A stretch of DNA of 64,000 bases, from the NCBI GenBank assembly GCA_947387485.1, contig CANDNT010000008.1:1-64000 (forward strand), written 5' to 3'. The notes below the pieces were generated by a model. That model was not told the DNA's origin. It saw only the letters and a list, made by a program, of their open reading frames with translations, and did no database searches. Shown in pieces: positions 10,868 through 20,660 of the stretch (the first letter of the stretch is position 1; each line of letters opens with the position of its first letter). Both the position numbers and the translations under genes were made by a program. Source of the DNA: Aquimarina rhabdastrellae (GTDB lineage Bacteria; Bacteroidota; Bacteroidia; Flavobacteriales; Flavobacteriaceae).

Positions 10868-13315
10868 ATGACAATTAAGATTCTTAGTTTCACTCTATTA
10901 ATATTCTCAATTTCTACTGTGATTGCACAAAACGCTCCTACAGATTGCGTAAATGCAATCATTATTTGTGGTAATACGGATTTAGAATTGAATTCAAACG
11001 GAACTGGAATCAATGATTTTAATCTTCCTGGAAATAACGCCCCTTCTTGTGGTTTTTCAGAAAGTCAAAGTTTATGGTTACGGGTAAATATAGTACAAGA
11101 TGGTACATTAGCATTTACAATTACTCCAGAATCAACTAATACCAACGAAGATTATGATTTTGCTGTATATGGTCCTAATGTAGATTGTACCTCTTTAGGA
11201 AGTTCAATTAGATGTTCGTCAACTAATCCTCCTGCTGCAGGAGTTGGTACTCAAACTGGTCTCAGTGACACAGAAACTGACCTTACAGAAGGTCCTGGAG
11301 GCAATGGTAATGGTTTTGTTCGTTCTATCGATGCTTTGGCTGGCGAAGAATATTATATTTTAATAGATAATTTTTCTCAAAATGGTGGTTTTGATTTAGA
11401 ATTTACTGGTACCGCTATGTTTCCAGATAGTCCTATGAATGCTGCTAATGGTACAAATCTAGATTTAACTGAATGTGATATAGTTGGTGACGCTACAGAT
11501 GGAATTACAAATTTTGATATAGAAACTAATACTGTTGCTATACTTGGTACTCAAACTAATGTTGACATTTCTTATCATATTACGGATCAAGATGCTAATA
11601 CAGATGCAAATCCTATTTCTGGAACTTTTTTAAGTACCCTAAATAATCAAACTATATACATTCGTATTGAAAATACTATTACAGGATGTTTTATCATAGA
11701 TACATTTACTCTTATTACATTACCTAGACCACAAATAACAGACCCTACACCTTTACATACATGTGATACGGCAGCAGATGGAGATGACACCAATGGCTTT
11801 GCTACTTTTTTATTACAAGACAAAGACAGTGAAATCCTTAATACTATCGATCCCAATTCGGTAACAGTTAGCTATCATTTAACTCAAAATGATGCTGATT
11901 TAAATACAAATCCAATTGATAAAACTTCTCCTTTCAGCAATACTACCGCTCAGCGAGTTTTTGTAAGAATTGAAGAAGTTGCTAATCCTACATGCGCTAG
12001 CTTTACGCAATTAGATCTTATTGTTGATCCTTTACCAGATGCTATAGCTACTACATTAACTCAATGTGATATTGACACAGATCCCACAGATGGTATAACA
12101 CTTTATAATCTCGAAGAAGCAATACCTTCTCTTACTAATAACGTCAATAATGTTACTGCAACTTTTGCAGAAGATATGGCTTTTTCTTCGCTAATCTCTA
12201 ATACTCAAAATTATACCAATACTACCAATGGGCAAATTGTTTATGTTCGTATTCAAGACAATACCACTAACTGTTTTAGAGATACTACTTTAACATTAAA
12301 TACATTGGTTGTTACTGTTTCTAATATCATACATCGTCATTGTGATGATGACGGAACAGAAGATGGTATTTTTACTTTTGATATCGTCAATATCCAGAAT
12401 ACTATATTAAATACACTTAGTATTCCTACTGGTGCAACAGTAGCTATTTATGAAAATGAAAACGATGCTATTCTTGAGCAAAACGAATTAACAACTTCAT
12501 TCACTAATACTACTCCTAATACTCAAACTATTTATGCACGTATTGAAAATAACAATAATTGCTTTGGAATTAGCGAAATTACATTAACAGTTGATACATT
12601 ACCTAATATTGAAACTGAAGGTTCTGCATTTTTATGTGAGAATGATTCTGTAATACTTAATCCAGGTTTATTAGAAGGTACTTTAAGTGATTTCACATAT
12701 TTATGGTCTACCGGTGAAACTTCACCATCTATTACAGTAACAAGTGATGGTACTTATTCTGTAACTGTAACCAATGCTAATGGTTGTCAAAAAGATCGTA
12801 CTATAACTGTTACTTTATCTAATTCTGCTACAATTGATGTAATTGATATTATGGATGTAAGTGATAATAATACGGTCACTATAAATGCTAGCGGACTTGG
12901 TGATTATGAATATGCAATCGAATTCAATGGTCAACAACCCGCTATTTTTCAAGATAGTAATGTATTCACTAATGTTCCTCCTGGGTTCCATCGTGTATTA
13001 ATTCGCGATAAAAATGGTTGTTTACCTATTACTACTCAAGACATAGCTGTTGTAGGGTTTCCTAAGTTTTTTACACCTAACGGAGATTCTTTTAATGATA
13101 CATGGAATGTAAAAGGTGTTTCTAGCACACATCTAGGAAATTCTTTAATCTATATTTTTGATCGCTACGGAAAGTTACTTACACAAATCAATCCTCTAGG
13201 TAATGGATGGGATGGTAACTATAATAAAAGACCTATGCCCTCTTCTTCTTATTGGTATCGTGTAGAACTTGAAGATGGAAGGCTTCTTAAAGGTTCTTTT
13301 GTTTTAAAACGTTAG
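10868..13315 (+). CDS. Secreted repeat protein with T9SS type B sorting domain (paralogue)
   Basis: Signal peptide (about 1-20, ending AQN), then a different N-terminal beta-sandwich-like domain (about 22-185) with conserved cysteines (DCVNAIIICGN, DFAVYGPNVDC). This is followed by the same kind of ~95-residue CD..DG repeats as the upstream protein, a PKD-like domain and a type B C-terminal domain. From about residue 435 onward it aligns almost residue for residue with the upstream protein; only scattered positions differ, many changes at DNA level being synonymous. It starts 30 bases after the upstream stop, so the two are probably co-transcribed. The arrangement points to tandem duplication with N-terminal domain swapping. 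Precise ligand or function is unknown. Confidence 0.85.
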   Translation: MTIKILSFTLLIFSISTVIAQNAPTDCVNAIIICGNTDLELNSNGTGINDFNLPGNNAPSCGFSESQSLWLRVNIVQDGTLAFTITPESTNTNEDYDFAVYGPNVDCTSLGSSIRCSSTNPPAAGVGTQTGLSDTETDLTEGPGGNGNGFVRSIDALAGEEYYILIDNFSQNGGFDLEFTGTAMFPDSPMNAANGTNLDLTECDIVGDATDGITNFDIETNTVAILGTQTNVDISYHITDQDANTDANPISGTFLSTLNNQTIYIRIENTITGCFIIDTFTLITLPRPQITDPTPLHTCDTAADGDDTNGFATFLLQDKDSEILNTIDPNSVTVSYHLTQNDADLNTNPIDKTSPFSNTTAQRVFVRIEEVANPTCASFTQLDLIVDPLPDAIATTLTQCDIDTDPTDGITLYNLEEAIPSLTNNVNNVTATFAEDMAFSSLISNTQNYTNTTNGQIVYVRIQDNTTNCFRDTTLTLNTLVVTVSNIIHRHCDDDGTEDGIFTFDIVNIQNTILNTLSIPTGATVAIYENENDAILEQNELTTSFTNTTPNTQTIYARIENNNNCFGISEITLTVDTLPNIETEGSAFLCENDSVILNPGLLEGTLSDFTYLWSTGETSPSITVTSDGTYSVTVTNANGCQKDRTITVTLSNSATIDVIDIMDVSDNNTVTINASGLGDYEYAIEFNGQQPAIFQDSNVFTNVPPGFHRVLIRDKNGCLPITTQDIAVVGFPKFFTPNGDSFNDTWNVKGVSSTHLGNSLIYIFDRYGKLLTQINPLGNGWDGNYNKRPMPSSSYWYRVELEDGRLLKGSFVLKR

Positions 13316-13336
13316 CCCATTGTATTCTGGATTGCT

Positions 13337-13344
13337 TAATTTTG
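13337..13344 (+). promoter_or_regulatory. -7 promoter box upstream of uvrB
   Basis: TAATTTTG fits TAnnTTTG and lies 55 bases before the uvrB ATG. The -33 element is not clear. Confidence 0.35.
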
Positions 13345-13399
13345 TGTCACAAAAGCTTATTAACTTTTGATATACTTTATTTAAAGCTTCTTTCATTTT

Positions 13400-15400
13400 A
13401 TGAAATTCAAAATAGAATCCGATTTTAGTCCTACAGGAGATCAACCACAAGCAATACAGCAATTGGTAAAAGGTATAGAAACTGATGAACAGTATCAAAC
13501 CCTATTAGGTGTTACTGGTTCTGGTAAAACCTTTACCGCTGCAAATGTTATTGAATCTGTACAACGTCCTACGTTGGTTCTTGCTCATAACAAAACCTTA
13601 GCAGCACAATTGTATTCAGAATTTAAACAGTTTTTTCCTAATAACGCTGTAGAGTACTTTGTTTCTTATTATGACTATTATCAACCAGAAGCTTTTATTC
13701 CTACTACAGGTACATATATCGAAAAAGATTTATCTATCAATGATGAGATCGAAAAGTTACGATTAAGTGCTACTTCATCTTTATTATCTGGGCGTAGAGA
13801 TGTATTGGTTGTTGCTTCTGTTTCTTGTCTATATGGTATTGGTAATCCTGTTGAGTTTCAAAAGAGTGTTATTTCTTTAGAACGCGATCAACAGATTTCG
13901 AGAACTAAATTACTACATCGCTTAGTACAAAGTTTATATTCTCGTACAGAAGCTGAATTCCTTCACGGAAACTTTAGAATTAAAGGTGATACTGTAGATA
14001 TCTATCCTAGTTATGCAGATGATGCTTTTAGAATTCATTTTTTTGGTGATGAAATAGAAGAAATCGAAGCTTTTGATGTTAAAACTAATGAGGTTATCGA
14101 GCGATATGATCGTCTTAATATCTATCCTGCTAATATGTTTGTTACTTCTCCTGAAGTTTTAAATAACGCCATCAATGATATTAGTCTTGATCTAGGAAAG
14201 CAAGTAGAATACTTTAAAGAAATTGGTAAACATTTAGAAGCAAAACGTCTTGAAGAACGTACTAATTTTGATCTTGAAATGATTCGTGAATTAGGATATT
14301 GTTCTGGTATCGAAAATTATTCACGTTATCTAGACGGAAGAGATCCTGGTACACGTCCGTTCTGTTTGCTTGATTATTTCCCAGATGATTATTTAATGAT
14401 TATCGACGAGAGTCATGTTACCGTTCCTCAAGTACATGCTATGTATGGTGGTGATCGTTCTCGTAAAGAGAATCTTGTAGAATACGGATTTAGATTACCT
14501 GCTGCAATGGATAACCGTCCGTTAAAATTTGAAGAGTTTGAAGCTTTACAAAATCAAGTTTTATACATTAGTGCCACGCCTGCTGATTATGAACTTCAAA
14601 AAACAGAGGGTTTATATGTAGAACAAATCATAAGACCTACAGGCTTATTAGATCCTATTATAGAAGTACGTCCTAGTTTAAATCAAATTGATGATCTTGT
14701 AGAAGAAATGCATCAGCGTATTGAAAAAGACGAACGTATTCTTGTTACGACCTTAACCAAACGTATGGCAGAAGAGTTGGCCAAGTACCTTACTCGTATT
14801 AATGTACGCTGTCGTTATATACATAGTGATGTCGATACACTTGAACGTGTTGAAATTATGCAAGATTTAAGAAAAGGTTTATTTGATGTTTTAATTGGGG
14901 TAAACTTATTGCGTGAAGGTCTTGATTTACCTGAAGTTTCTCTAGTAGCTATATTAGATGCAGATAAAGAAGGTTTTTTACGCAGTACGCGTTCGCTTAC
15001 TCAAACTGTAGGTAGAGCTGCTCGTAATATCAATGGTATGGCAATTATGTATGCCGATAAAATCACTGATAGTATGCAGCGTACTATTGACGAAACCAAT
15101 TATCGTAGACAAAAACAAACTAATTACAATACAAAACATGGTTTAGTACCTAAAGCCTTAAATAAATCACTTGATAATGCTTTAACACCTGGTAAACCTC
15201 AACCATATAAAATTGATACTGATAATACCTTATTAGCTGCCGAAGAAGATACGTTGTATTGGACAAAAGATAAATATGAAGCTAAAATACGTAGTACGCG
15301 TAAAGAAATGGAAAAAGCTGCCAAAGAGTTAGATTTTATGCTTGCTGCGAAACTTCGTGATCAAATTAAGTTTTTACAAGAAAAAATGTCTAAATTATAG
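13400..15400 (+). CDS. uvrB: Excinuclease ABC subunit B
   Basis: DNA-damage recognition helicase of nucleotide excision repair; receives DNA from UvrA and loads UvrC. Walker A GVTGSGKT is at 37-44, the strand-separating beta-hairpin FVSYYDYYQPEAFIP near 88-102, and the DEAD-like box IIDESH near 335. Helicase motifs continue through VGRAARN, and a C-terminal UVR motif (AKELDFMLAAKLRDQIKFL) contacts UvrC. The 666-residue length is normal. The ATG at 13400 starts the canonical MKFKIESDFSPTGDQPQAI sequence. The next gene begins one base after its stop. Confidence 0.98.
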   Translation: MKFKIESDFSPTGDQPQAIQQLVKGIETDEQYQTLLGVTGSGKTFTAANVIESVQRPTLVLAHNKTLAAQLYSEFKQFFPNNAVEYFVSYYDYYQPEAFIPTTGTYIEKDLSINDEIEKLRLSATSSLLSGRRDVLVVASVSCLYGIGNPVEFQKSVISLERDQQISRTKLLHRLVQSLYSRTEAEFLHGNFRIKGDTVDIYPSYADDAFRIHFFGDEIEEIEAFDVKTNEVIERYDRLNIYPANMFVTSPEVLNNAINDISLDLGKQVEYFKEIGKHLEAKRLEERTNFDLEMIRELGYCSGIENYSRYLDGRDPGTRPFCLLDYFPDDYLMIIDESHVTVPQVHAMYGGDRSRKENLVEYGFRLPAAMDNRPLKFEEFEALQNQVLYISATPADYELQKTEGLYVEQIIRPTGLLDPIIEVRPSLNQIDDLVEEMHQRIEKDERILVTTLTKRMAEELAKYLTRINVRCRYIHSDVDTLERVEIMQDLRKGLFDVLIGVNLLREGLDLPEVSLVAILDADKEGFLRSTRSLTQTVGRAARNINGMAIMYADKITDSMQRTIDETNYRRQKQTNYNTKHGLVPKALNKSLDNALTPGKPQPYKIDTDNTLLAAEEDTLYWTKDKYEAKIRSTRKEMEKAAKELDFMLAAKLRDQIKFLQEKMSKL

Positions 15401-15401
15401 C

Positions 15402-16184
15402 ATGACTAGACTCTTTAAGAATTTTATCAAATTTTTATATCAGTGTATCGGCTATTATACTGTTAAGATCAAAGATGTTTCATTAAAAGTTCATCCTAAA
15501 CATTTAGGCTTTTGGAGAAATGCTGCTCGTGGACAATGGGAACCCGAAACGTATGAGATATTAGATACTTATCTTACTCCAGATATGAACTATCTTGATA
15601 TAGGTGCTTGGATAGGATCTACTGTGCTTTTTGCTGCAAAGAAATGTCAACAAGTGATTTGTTTTGAACCTGATCCTATTGCTTATAAATATTTATTGAC
15701 AAATATTCAGCTTAATACATTCGCTAACATTACTAGTCATAATATAGCATTATCAAATGTTACAGGATTTCAACAAATGGCTAGTCTAGGCGATACTTTG
15801 GGAGATAGTATGACCAGTTTATTATCACAACAAACTCATGATACTGCTCTTTCTTTTACTGCTTTTACTTTACAGTGGGATACATTTATTAGTAATTATC
15901 CTATTTCGCAAATCGATTTTATCAAAATAGATATCGAAGGTGCTGAATTTTTCTTGTTAAAAGAAATCATTCCTTATCTTAAACAACACAAACCTATACT
16001 GTATCTTTCTACCCATGCTCCTTTTTTAGCAAAAGAACAACGTCTTAAAGCTATGCAAGAATTAGCTTCTAATCTAGATTTTTATACAAGTTGTTTAGAC
16101 GAATCACAAGTCTCGATTTCTTTTAAAGAAATTGCTAATCAAAAAAACACGACTCGTTGTACTTCTTTTGTTTTTCTTCCTTAG
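15402..16184 (+). CDS. FkbM family methyltransferase
   Basis: SAM-dependent methyltransferase, 260 residues. The nucleotide-binding motif I appears as YLDIGAWIGSTVLFAA near residue 60, an acidic residue ends the next strand (ICFEPDP), and the FkbM-specific FIKIDIEGAEF motif is near 170. Such enzymes O-methylate sugars of glycans or small metabolites. The start at ATG 15402 lies one base after the uvrB stop; the frame is open further upstream inside uvrB, but that part is not family-like. Apparently co-transcribed with uvrB, though no functional link is evident. The substrate is unknown. Confidence 0.85.
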   Translation: MTRLFKNFIKFLYQCIGYYTVKIKDVSLKVHPKHLGFWRNAARGQWEPETYEILDTYLTPDMNYLDIGAWIGSTVLFAAKKCQQVICFEPDPIAYKYLLTNIQLNTFANITSHNIALSNVTGFQQMASLGDTLGDSMTSLLSQQTHDTALSFTAFTLQWDTFISNYPISQIDFIKIDIEGAEFFLLKEIIPYLKQHKPILYLSTHAPFLAKEQRLKAMQELASNLDFYTSCLDESQVSISFKEIANQKNTTRCTSFVFLP

Positions 16185-16243
16185 CATCTAGTTGGTTTTT
16201 ACTATAGAAATAGCTTCCTTAAAAAATAGAATAACAAAGTATT

Positions 16244-16669
16244 TTATTCATCAACCTGAGTAAACGATTCCCCTATTGTTCCTGCTAATAAATCCTTAAT
16301 ACTTTGCTTTCTTTGCTCAGACAGTTTATTTATATCAAGCAACATGGCTATTAATGAAGCTCTTTGTTGCGTAGGTTGTTTATCAAATCGATTAAGTAAC
16401 CAATTTAAGTCAGAAGATGAAAATTTCACTCTCGTTTTTTGATGATATGTAAAAAGAGTTATAGCTCTCAAAAAATTGAATTGATGATTTGTCATTTCAA
16501 TCTTTTCATTAGAAAATTTCTCATCAATAATTGGTAAAACCTTTTGTTGCTTTTCTTTCATATCTCCATCAAGTTCATTGAATAAATCAATTAAACCTTG
16601 TGATGACCATGTTGGACAAGCAGCATCTTCTATATATGTATTTAATCTTGATATTGAGGTTCCTTTCAT
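16244..16669 (-). CDS. Hypothetical protein, 141 aa
   Basis: Not recognised. A soluble, mostly helical-looking acidic protein without signal peptide or membrane segment, starting at an ATG followed by KGTSISRLNTYIEDAAC. It contains one CPTW near residue 18 and several hydrophobic heptad-like stretches (FNFLRAITLFTYH, RASLIAMLLDINKL). It is convergent with the FkbM methyltransferase gene. Codon use looks like its neighbours, which supports a real gene. No function can be assigned. Confidence 0.6.
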   Translation of the reverse strand: MKGTSISRLNTYIEDAACPTWSSQGLIDLFNELDGDMKEKQQKVLPIIDEKFSNEKIEMTNHQFNFLRAITLFTYHQKTRVKFSSSDLNWLLNRFDKQPTQQRASLIAMLLDINKLSEQRKQSIKDLLAGTIGESFTQVDE

Positions 16670-16899
16670 TACTATGAATCATTGTTAATATTTTGATTAT
16701 GTTTTTATTCTTTATTCGTTACATAACTTTCTATAAATGTACTACGAATTATTTTCAATAGAAGGATTCAACTTTTAACTTAACGAAACTCTCAACTACT
16801 TTTTCACATGCTTTTTGTGATAGTGTCTTCAATAAATTACATGGCGTATAATTTATTGAAGACTTATTTTACAGTTATTACAACCTAAAGGTCAATACT
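16670..16899. other. Intergenic region with a long perfect inverted repeat
   Basis: GTCTTCAATAAATT (16825-16838) and its exact complement (16850-16863) form a 14-bp stem around an 11-base loop, 37 bases beyond the stop of the minus-strand lipoprotein gene. Next to it, TCACA and TGTGA (16804-16820) form a second short inverted repeat. Neither direction has a proper U tract, so a terminator is plausible for the minus strand but not clear. Confidence 0.5.
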
Positions 16900-17628
16900 T
16901 TAAAAATCCACTCTTCCAGTACCTTTAGTACCTGTATTGTAATGATCCCAACCACTTGAATTGCTATTGTCTAGCCAAACATTAGGAACGGAATGGATTC
17001 TTGTATATCCAGTAGCAGGAACATTTTGAAGATGATACCACATTTCAATATCAAACCGTTTTACAAACCATCCATCTGTACCTTGCAACCAAAGCTGAGC
17101 TTTATTTGCCTCTACCCAGGAAACAGCTTTCCCTGGGTATTCAGCACTAAGAAGATAAAAGTCCCAGCCTCCTTCTCGATCATCACCAGAATTATCTAAA
17201 TCTTCGGAAAAAGTATTTACAATACCTTGATCTGTATTAAACCAAGTTATTGCTTCCACCTTACCATCTGTACCATTAGCATTTTGATATCCTGTGTAAG
17301 TATCTACTCTATAAAACCATTCTGTACTTACATCTTTTTCATTCTTACTTTGATAAGTTTTCATAAATTCAGTTACTTTTTTATTGAATTTAGCTATTGC
17401 TTCTTCCTTACTAAGCTCTTTATCAAAATGCATATGTAATAATTGAGTAGATTCTATCATCTTAGTTGAGGGATCATTATTCATAAGTATTGTTTCACTA
17501 TTTCCTGTAGTACTCATAAAGCCCTCTTCTTGGGTTTTGCTAATAATTTGATTTTCTTCTGGTTTTTCACATGAAGTGATACACATCATACCTACCGCTA
17601 TTATAGCGTACATTCTTAAATTTTTCAT
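16900..17628 (-). CDS. Putative lipoprotein, 242 aa
   Basis: Signal peptide with a lipobox (MMCITSC, acylated Cys about residue 20) predicts a membrane-anchored lipoprotein. The mature part starts EKPEENQ and has a helical section around residues 65-100 (HMHFDKELSKEEAIAKFNKK). A tryptophan-rich segment of about 130 residues follows, with a repeated look (YRVDTYTGYQNANG, GTDGWFVKRFDIEMWYHL, GWDHYNTGTKGTGRVDF). I do not recognise the family. No operon partner is visible: the flanking gene upstream is divergent and the one downstream is separated by 230 bases with a strong hairpin. Confidence 0.7.
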   Translation of the reverse strand: MKNLRMYAIIAVGMMCITSCEKPEENQIISKTQEEGFMSTTGNSETILMNNDPSTKMIESTQLLHMHFDKELSKEEAIAKFNKKVTEFMKTYQSKNEKDVSTEWFYRVDTYTGYQNANGTDGKVEAITWFNTDQGIVNTFSEDLDNSGDDREGGWDFYLLSAEYPGKAVSWVEANKAQLWLQGTDGWFVKRFDIEMWYHLQNVPATGYTRIHSVPNVWLDNSNSSGWDHYNTGTKGTGRVDF

Positions 17629-17857
17629 TTTATTAAGTTTTAATAATTATGTTAGTTTTTTTAACACATCGAATGTACTTCGTAACCTCAAGAAATAATA
17701 TTTCACTTTATTGCAATGGGAAAACCTTCTCTTTTATACAGGTAAACATTATTTAATCTATAATGTATTTTAAACGATATTCGTTTTAATACCGCTCAGG
17801 TTTCTATTGAAACTAATTACACCTTTTCATACTATTCTCAATTTTTTAAATAATTAA

Positions 17858-17865
17858 TATCTTTG
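17858..17865 (+). promoter_or_regulatory. -7 promoter box
   Basis: TATCTTTG matches TAnnTTTG, 26 bases before the ATG of the metallo-hydrolase gene, implying a leader of about 20 bases. Confidence 0.5.
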
Positions 17866-17891
17866 ATTACTTAATATTTATCAATCAACTC

Positions 17892-18845
17892 ATGTTTGTT
17901 ACTACATTAAAAAGTACTCCTAAAGAAGATATTTCTATCCAAATTCAATTAGATAATCACTCAGATTCTTATATCTGTGATTGTGGTGATGCTAGTTTAT
18001 ACAGCATTAAAGAATATCAAAATGCTAAAGTCATTTTTATTAGCCATACACATATTGATCATTTTATTAATTTAGATCAGTTTATTCGTCATCAATTAGG
18101 GACTAAAAAACGGGTTATTATCTGCGGTCCAAAAGGAATTCAACATCACGTACATTCTAAAATCATGGCGTATCACTGGAATCTAATTGAAGAAGGTGCT
18201 ATTCTTTATGAAATTCGTGAAATTATTGACGAGCATCATATTAACACTTATGAGATAGCTCCTAGAGATTGGCAATTAAAAGCGATATCTACCATTAATT
18301 CTGGTATTGTTTATCAAGAGGATCGTTTTAAAGTTACATATACCATTCTAGATCATAAATTGTCCTCTATAGCTTATGCTTTTAAAGAAAAAGATACTGT
18401 AAGCATACATCTTGATCGTACTCCATTTAAAGGTGGTTCATGGATCAAAGCATTAAAAACTGCTTTTTTAGAAAATAATCGAGACCTTTCTATTCATATC
18501 GGTACAGAAGTTTTTCTTGCTCATGAACTTTTTTATTTATTAGAAATTAAAAAGGGGGATTCCTTGGGAATTATTATGGATCATGCTGCAATAGTAGCAA
18601 ACCATCAAAAGATTCTAGACACTTTTTCTAATTTTAATCATGTACTAATCGAGTGCTATTATAAAAATGAAGATAAAGAATCTGCTATTACTAATTTTCA
18701 TAGTTATGCAGAACAATCTGGTATTATTATGAATAAAGCTAAAGTACATAAAGCTACTCCTATTCATTTTTCTAGAAAATATCGCTCCGAGGATATCGAA
18801 GAGATTATTCAAGAATTTGAGACTGCCTTTAAATCTGTATTATAA
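17892..18845 (+). CDS. RNase Z-like metallo-beta-lactamase-fold hydrolase
   Basis: Metal-dependent hydrolase of the MBL fold. The zinc-binding HxHxDH motif is H52-T-H54-I-D56-H57 (SHTHIDHF), and a late metal-ligand region appears as GIIMDHAAI near 225. The first strands resemble RNase Z-like proteins (YICDCGDASLY). At 317 residues it is of RNase Z size. However, the typical RNase Z exosite and the C-terminal signature histidine motif are not clear to me, so it may be a paralogue rather than the tRNA 3' processing enzyme. The ATG at 17892 has a promoter box at suitable distance. The next gene starts 35 bases downstream. Confidence 0.7.
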   Translation: MFVTTLKSTPKEDISIQIQLDNHSDSYICDCGDASLYSIKEYQNAKVIFISHTHIDHFINLDQFIRHQLGTKKRVIICGPKGIQHHVHSKIMAYHWNLIEEGAILYEIREIIDEHHINTYEIAPRDWQLKAISTINSGIVYQEDRFKVTYTILDHKLSSIAYAFKEKDTVSIHLDRTPFKGGSWIKALKTAFLENNRDLSIHIGTEVFLAHELFYLLEIKKGDSLGIIMDHAAIVANHQKILDTFSNFNHVLIECYYKNEDKESAITNFHSYAEQSGIIMNKAKVHKATPIHFSRKYRSEDIEEIIQEFETAFKSVL

Positions 18846-18879
18846 CTATATTTCATCTTTTTTGCAGTATCTTTTATCT

Positions 18880-19548
18880 ATGAAAAATTATATCGAAACT
18901 CTAGAAATAGAATTTCAAAAAAATAGCGATCCAAATATAGCCAAAGGGCAAAAACAGTATTTAAAAGATCAATTTGAATGCTATGGGATAAAGACTCCTT
19001 TTCGACGTCAATTGCAAAAGCCTTTTTTAGAAAAAGCTTATTTACCACCTCAACAAGATTTGGTTCAAATAGTCAAAAAATTATGGCAAAAACCTCAACG
19101 TGAGTTTCATTATTTTGCTCAAGAACTTGCTTATAAGTATCATAAAAAAGTACAACCTCAAGATATAGTTTTATACGAATTTATGATTACACACCAATCG
19201 TGGTGGGATACTGTAGATTTTATAGCGACTAAATTGGTATCTAATTATTTTAAAGTCTATCCAGATCAGATTCCTATTTATATTGAACGATGGAATACTT
19301 CTTCTCATCTTTGGTTACAGCGAACAGCTATTATTTTTCAATTACACTATAAAAAAGACGTCGATACTCATTTATTACAGGATATTATCCTAAAACATCT
19401 AGGTTCTAGAGAGTTTTTCATCAATAAGGCTATTGGTTGGATGCTTAGAAACTATAGTCGGACTAACCCTGAATGGGTGATCGATTTTGTTGATACCCAT
19501 GAGTTACATCCGCTCAGCAAACGAGAAGCTTTACGACTATTGAAATAA
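18880..19548 (+). CDS. DNA alkylation repair protein (AlkD-like)
   Basis: HEAT-like-repeat DNA glycosylase family. The protein is helical throughout, 222 residues from ATG 18880, with the family features KGQKQYLKDQFECYG.KTPFRR near the N-terminus, WWDTVDFIATKLV in the middle and the repeat SREFFINKAIGWMLRNYSRTNPEWV near residue 185, which matches the AlkD-type DNA-contacting helices. It removes alkylated purines (3-methyladenine, 7-methylguanine) in characterised members. The frame is open upstream into the preceding gene; the later ATG is preferred because the domain starts there. Confidence 0.85.
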   Translation: MKNYIETLEIEFQKNSDPNIAKGQKQYLKDQFECYGIKTPFRRQLQKPFLEKAYLPPQQDLVQIVKKLWQKPQREFHYFAQELAYKYHKKVQPQDIVLYEFMITHQSWWDTVDFIATKLVSNYFKVYPDQIPIYIERWNTSSHLWLQRTAIIFQLHYKKDVDTHLLQDIILKHLGSREFFINKAIGWMLRNYSRTNPEWVIDFVDTHELHPLSKREALRLLK

Positions 19549-19607
19549 TCTAATTTATTATAAAAACACTCCTAATTTTATATTTTTACAGTTACTAGTG
19601 ATTATTT

Positions 19608-20660
19608 ATGCTTATCGATAAACAACTTTTATTTTTCTTTAGCGCACTTGGAGCTTTTAACGGACTATTATTAAGTCTTTATTTTTTCTTTTTTATCAAA
19701 AAACGTCAAGCTTCATTTTATTATCTAGGTATGTTATTACTTATGCTAAGTATTCGCATAGGTAAATCTGTTTTCTTTTATTTTAACCCTAAACTATCTC
19801 AAACATTTTTACAAATAGGATTATCGGCTTGTTTTTTAATCGGGCCATTTTTATTACTCTATATCAAGACTAGTCTTGCTTCTAATATCAATCATAAAAA
19901 AGCACTATCTCTTCATTTTTTTCCATGGTTAACCTTAATATTAGTTGTAGGTTTTTTATATCCATACGTAATATATCCAGACTTATGGTGTAATCAATTT
20001 TTTAAAGCCATTAATTACCAATGGTTATTTTATTTATTATGGTCAAGTTATTTAATGTATCCTATAATAAAAAAAGGATTAGCACAACGAGATAAGATGC
20101 TATACAATGAGTTATGGATACTAAGTGTTTTTATTGGTAATATTATTATTTGGGCAGCTTATTTTACCTCTTCATATACTTCATACATTGTTGGTGCATT
20201 ATCTTTTTCTTTTGTTTTATATTTAAGTATACTTATACTTTTTAAAAGAAAACAATCATTTACCACTTCTCATCATGAGACCTCACTTAAATATGCTACA
20301 AACAAAATCAATACAGTAGAGGCGAAAGAATTGATCAATGCATTAAAATTGATAATGGAAGAACAAAAGCCTTATATCAACCCTAATATTAAACTTATTG
20401 ATATTGCCAAAAGTTTACATATTTCGCCTCATCGTTTGTCACAATTAATGAACGATAATCTGCAAAAAAACTTTTCGTTGTTTATCAATGAATATCGTAT
20501 TGAAGAAGCTAAGCGTTTATTACAATTATACCCTTCATATACACTCGAGGCTATAAGTTATGAAGCTGGTTTTAATTCTAAATCTAGTTTTTATGCTACT
20601 TTTAAGAAGTTGACTGGTTATACACCTGCTCAATTCAGAAATCAACTCAAAAAACTATAA
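19608..20660 (+). CDS. AraC family regulator with N-terminal membrane domain
   Basis: 350 residues. The first ~210 form about seven hydrophobic helices (FFFSALGAFNGLLLSLYFFFF, FPWLTLILVVGFLYPYVIY and others), and the last ~110 are an AraC/XylS double helix-turn-helix (IDIAKSLHISPHRLSQLMND, then YEAGFNSKSSFYATFKKLTGYTPAQFR). Membrane-bound AraC proteins of this build are common in Flavobacteriia and presumably couple a membrane-perceived signal to transcription. It lies directly upstream of the DJ-1/PfpI fusion, and the spacer between them has an inverted and a direct repeat, so it may control that gene. Confidence 0.85.
   Translation: MLIDKQLLFFFSALGAFNGLLLSLYFFFFIKKRQASFYYLGMLLLMLSIRIGKSVFFYFNPKLSQTFLQIGLSACFLIGPFLLLYIKTSLASNINHKKALSLHFFPWLTLILVVGFLYPYVIYPDLWCNQFFKAINYQWLFYLLWSSYLMYPIIKKGLAQRDKMLYNELWILSVFIGNIIIWAAYFTSSYTSYIVGALSFSFVLYLSILILFKRKQSFTTSHHETSLKYATNKINTVEAKELINALKLIMEEQKPYINPNIKLIDIAKSLHISPHRLSQLMNDNLQKNFSLFINEYRIEEAKRLLQLYPSYTLEAISYEAGFNSKSSFYATFKKLTGYTPAQFRNQLKKL

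Noticed and set aside
9600..13315. Duplicated block in the T9SS type B genes as a mobile element
   Set aside because: The similarity follows protein domains, both copies are in frame inside genes, and there are no terminal inverted repeats, target duplications or transposase.
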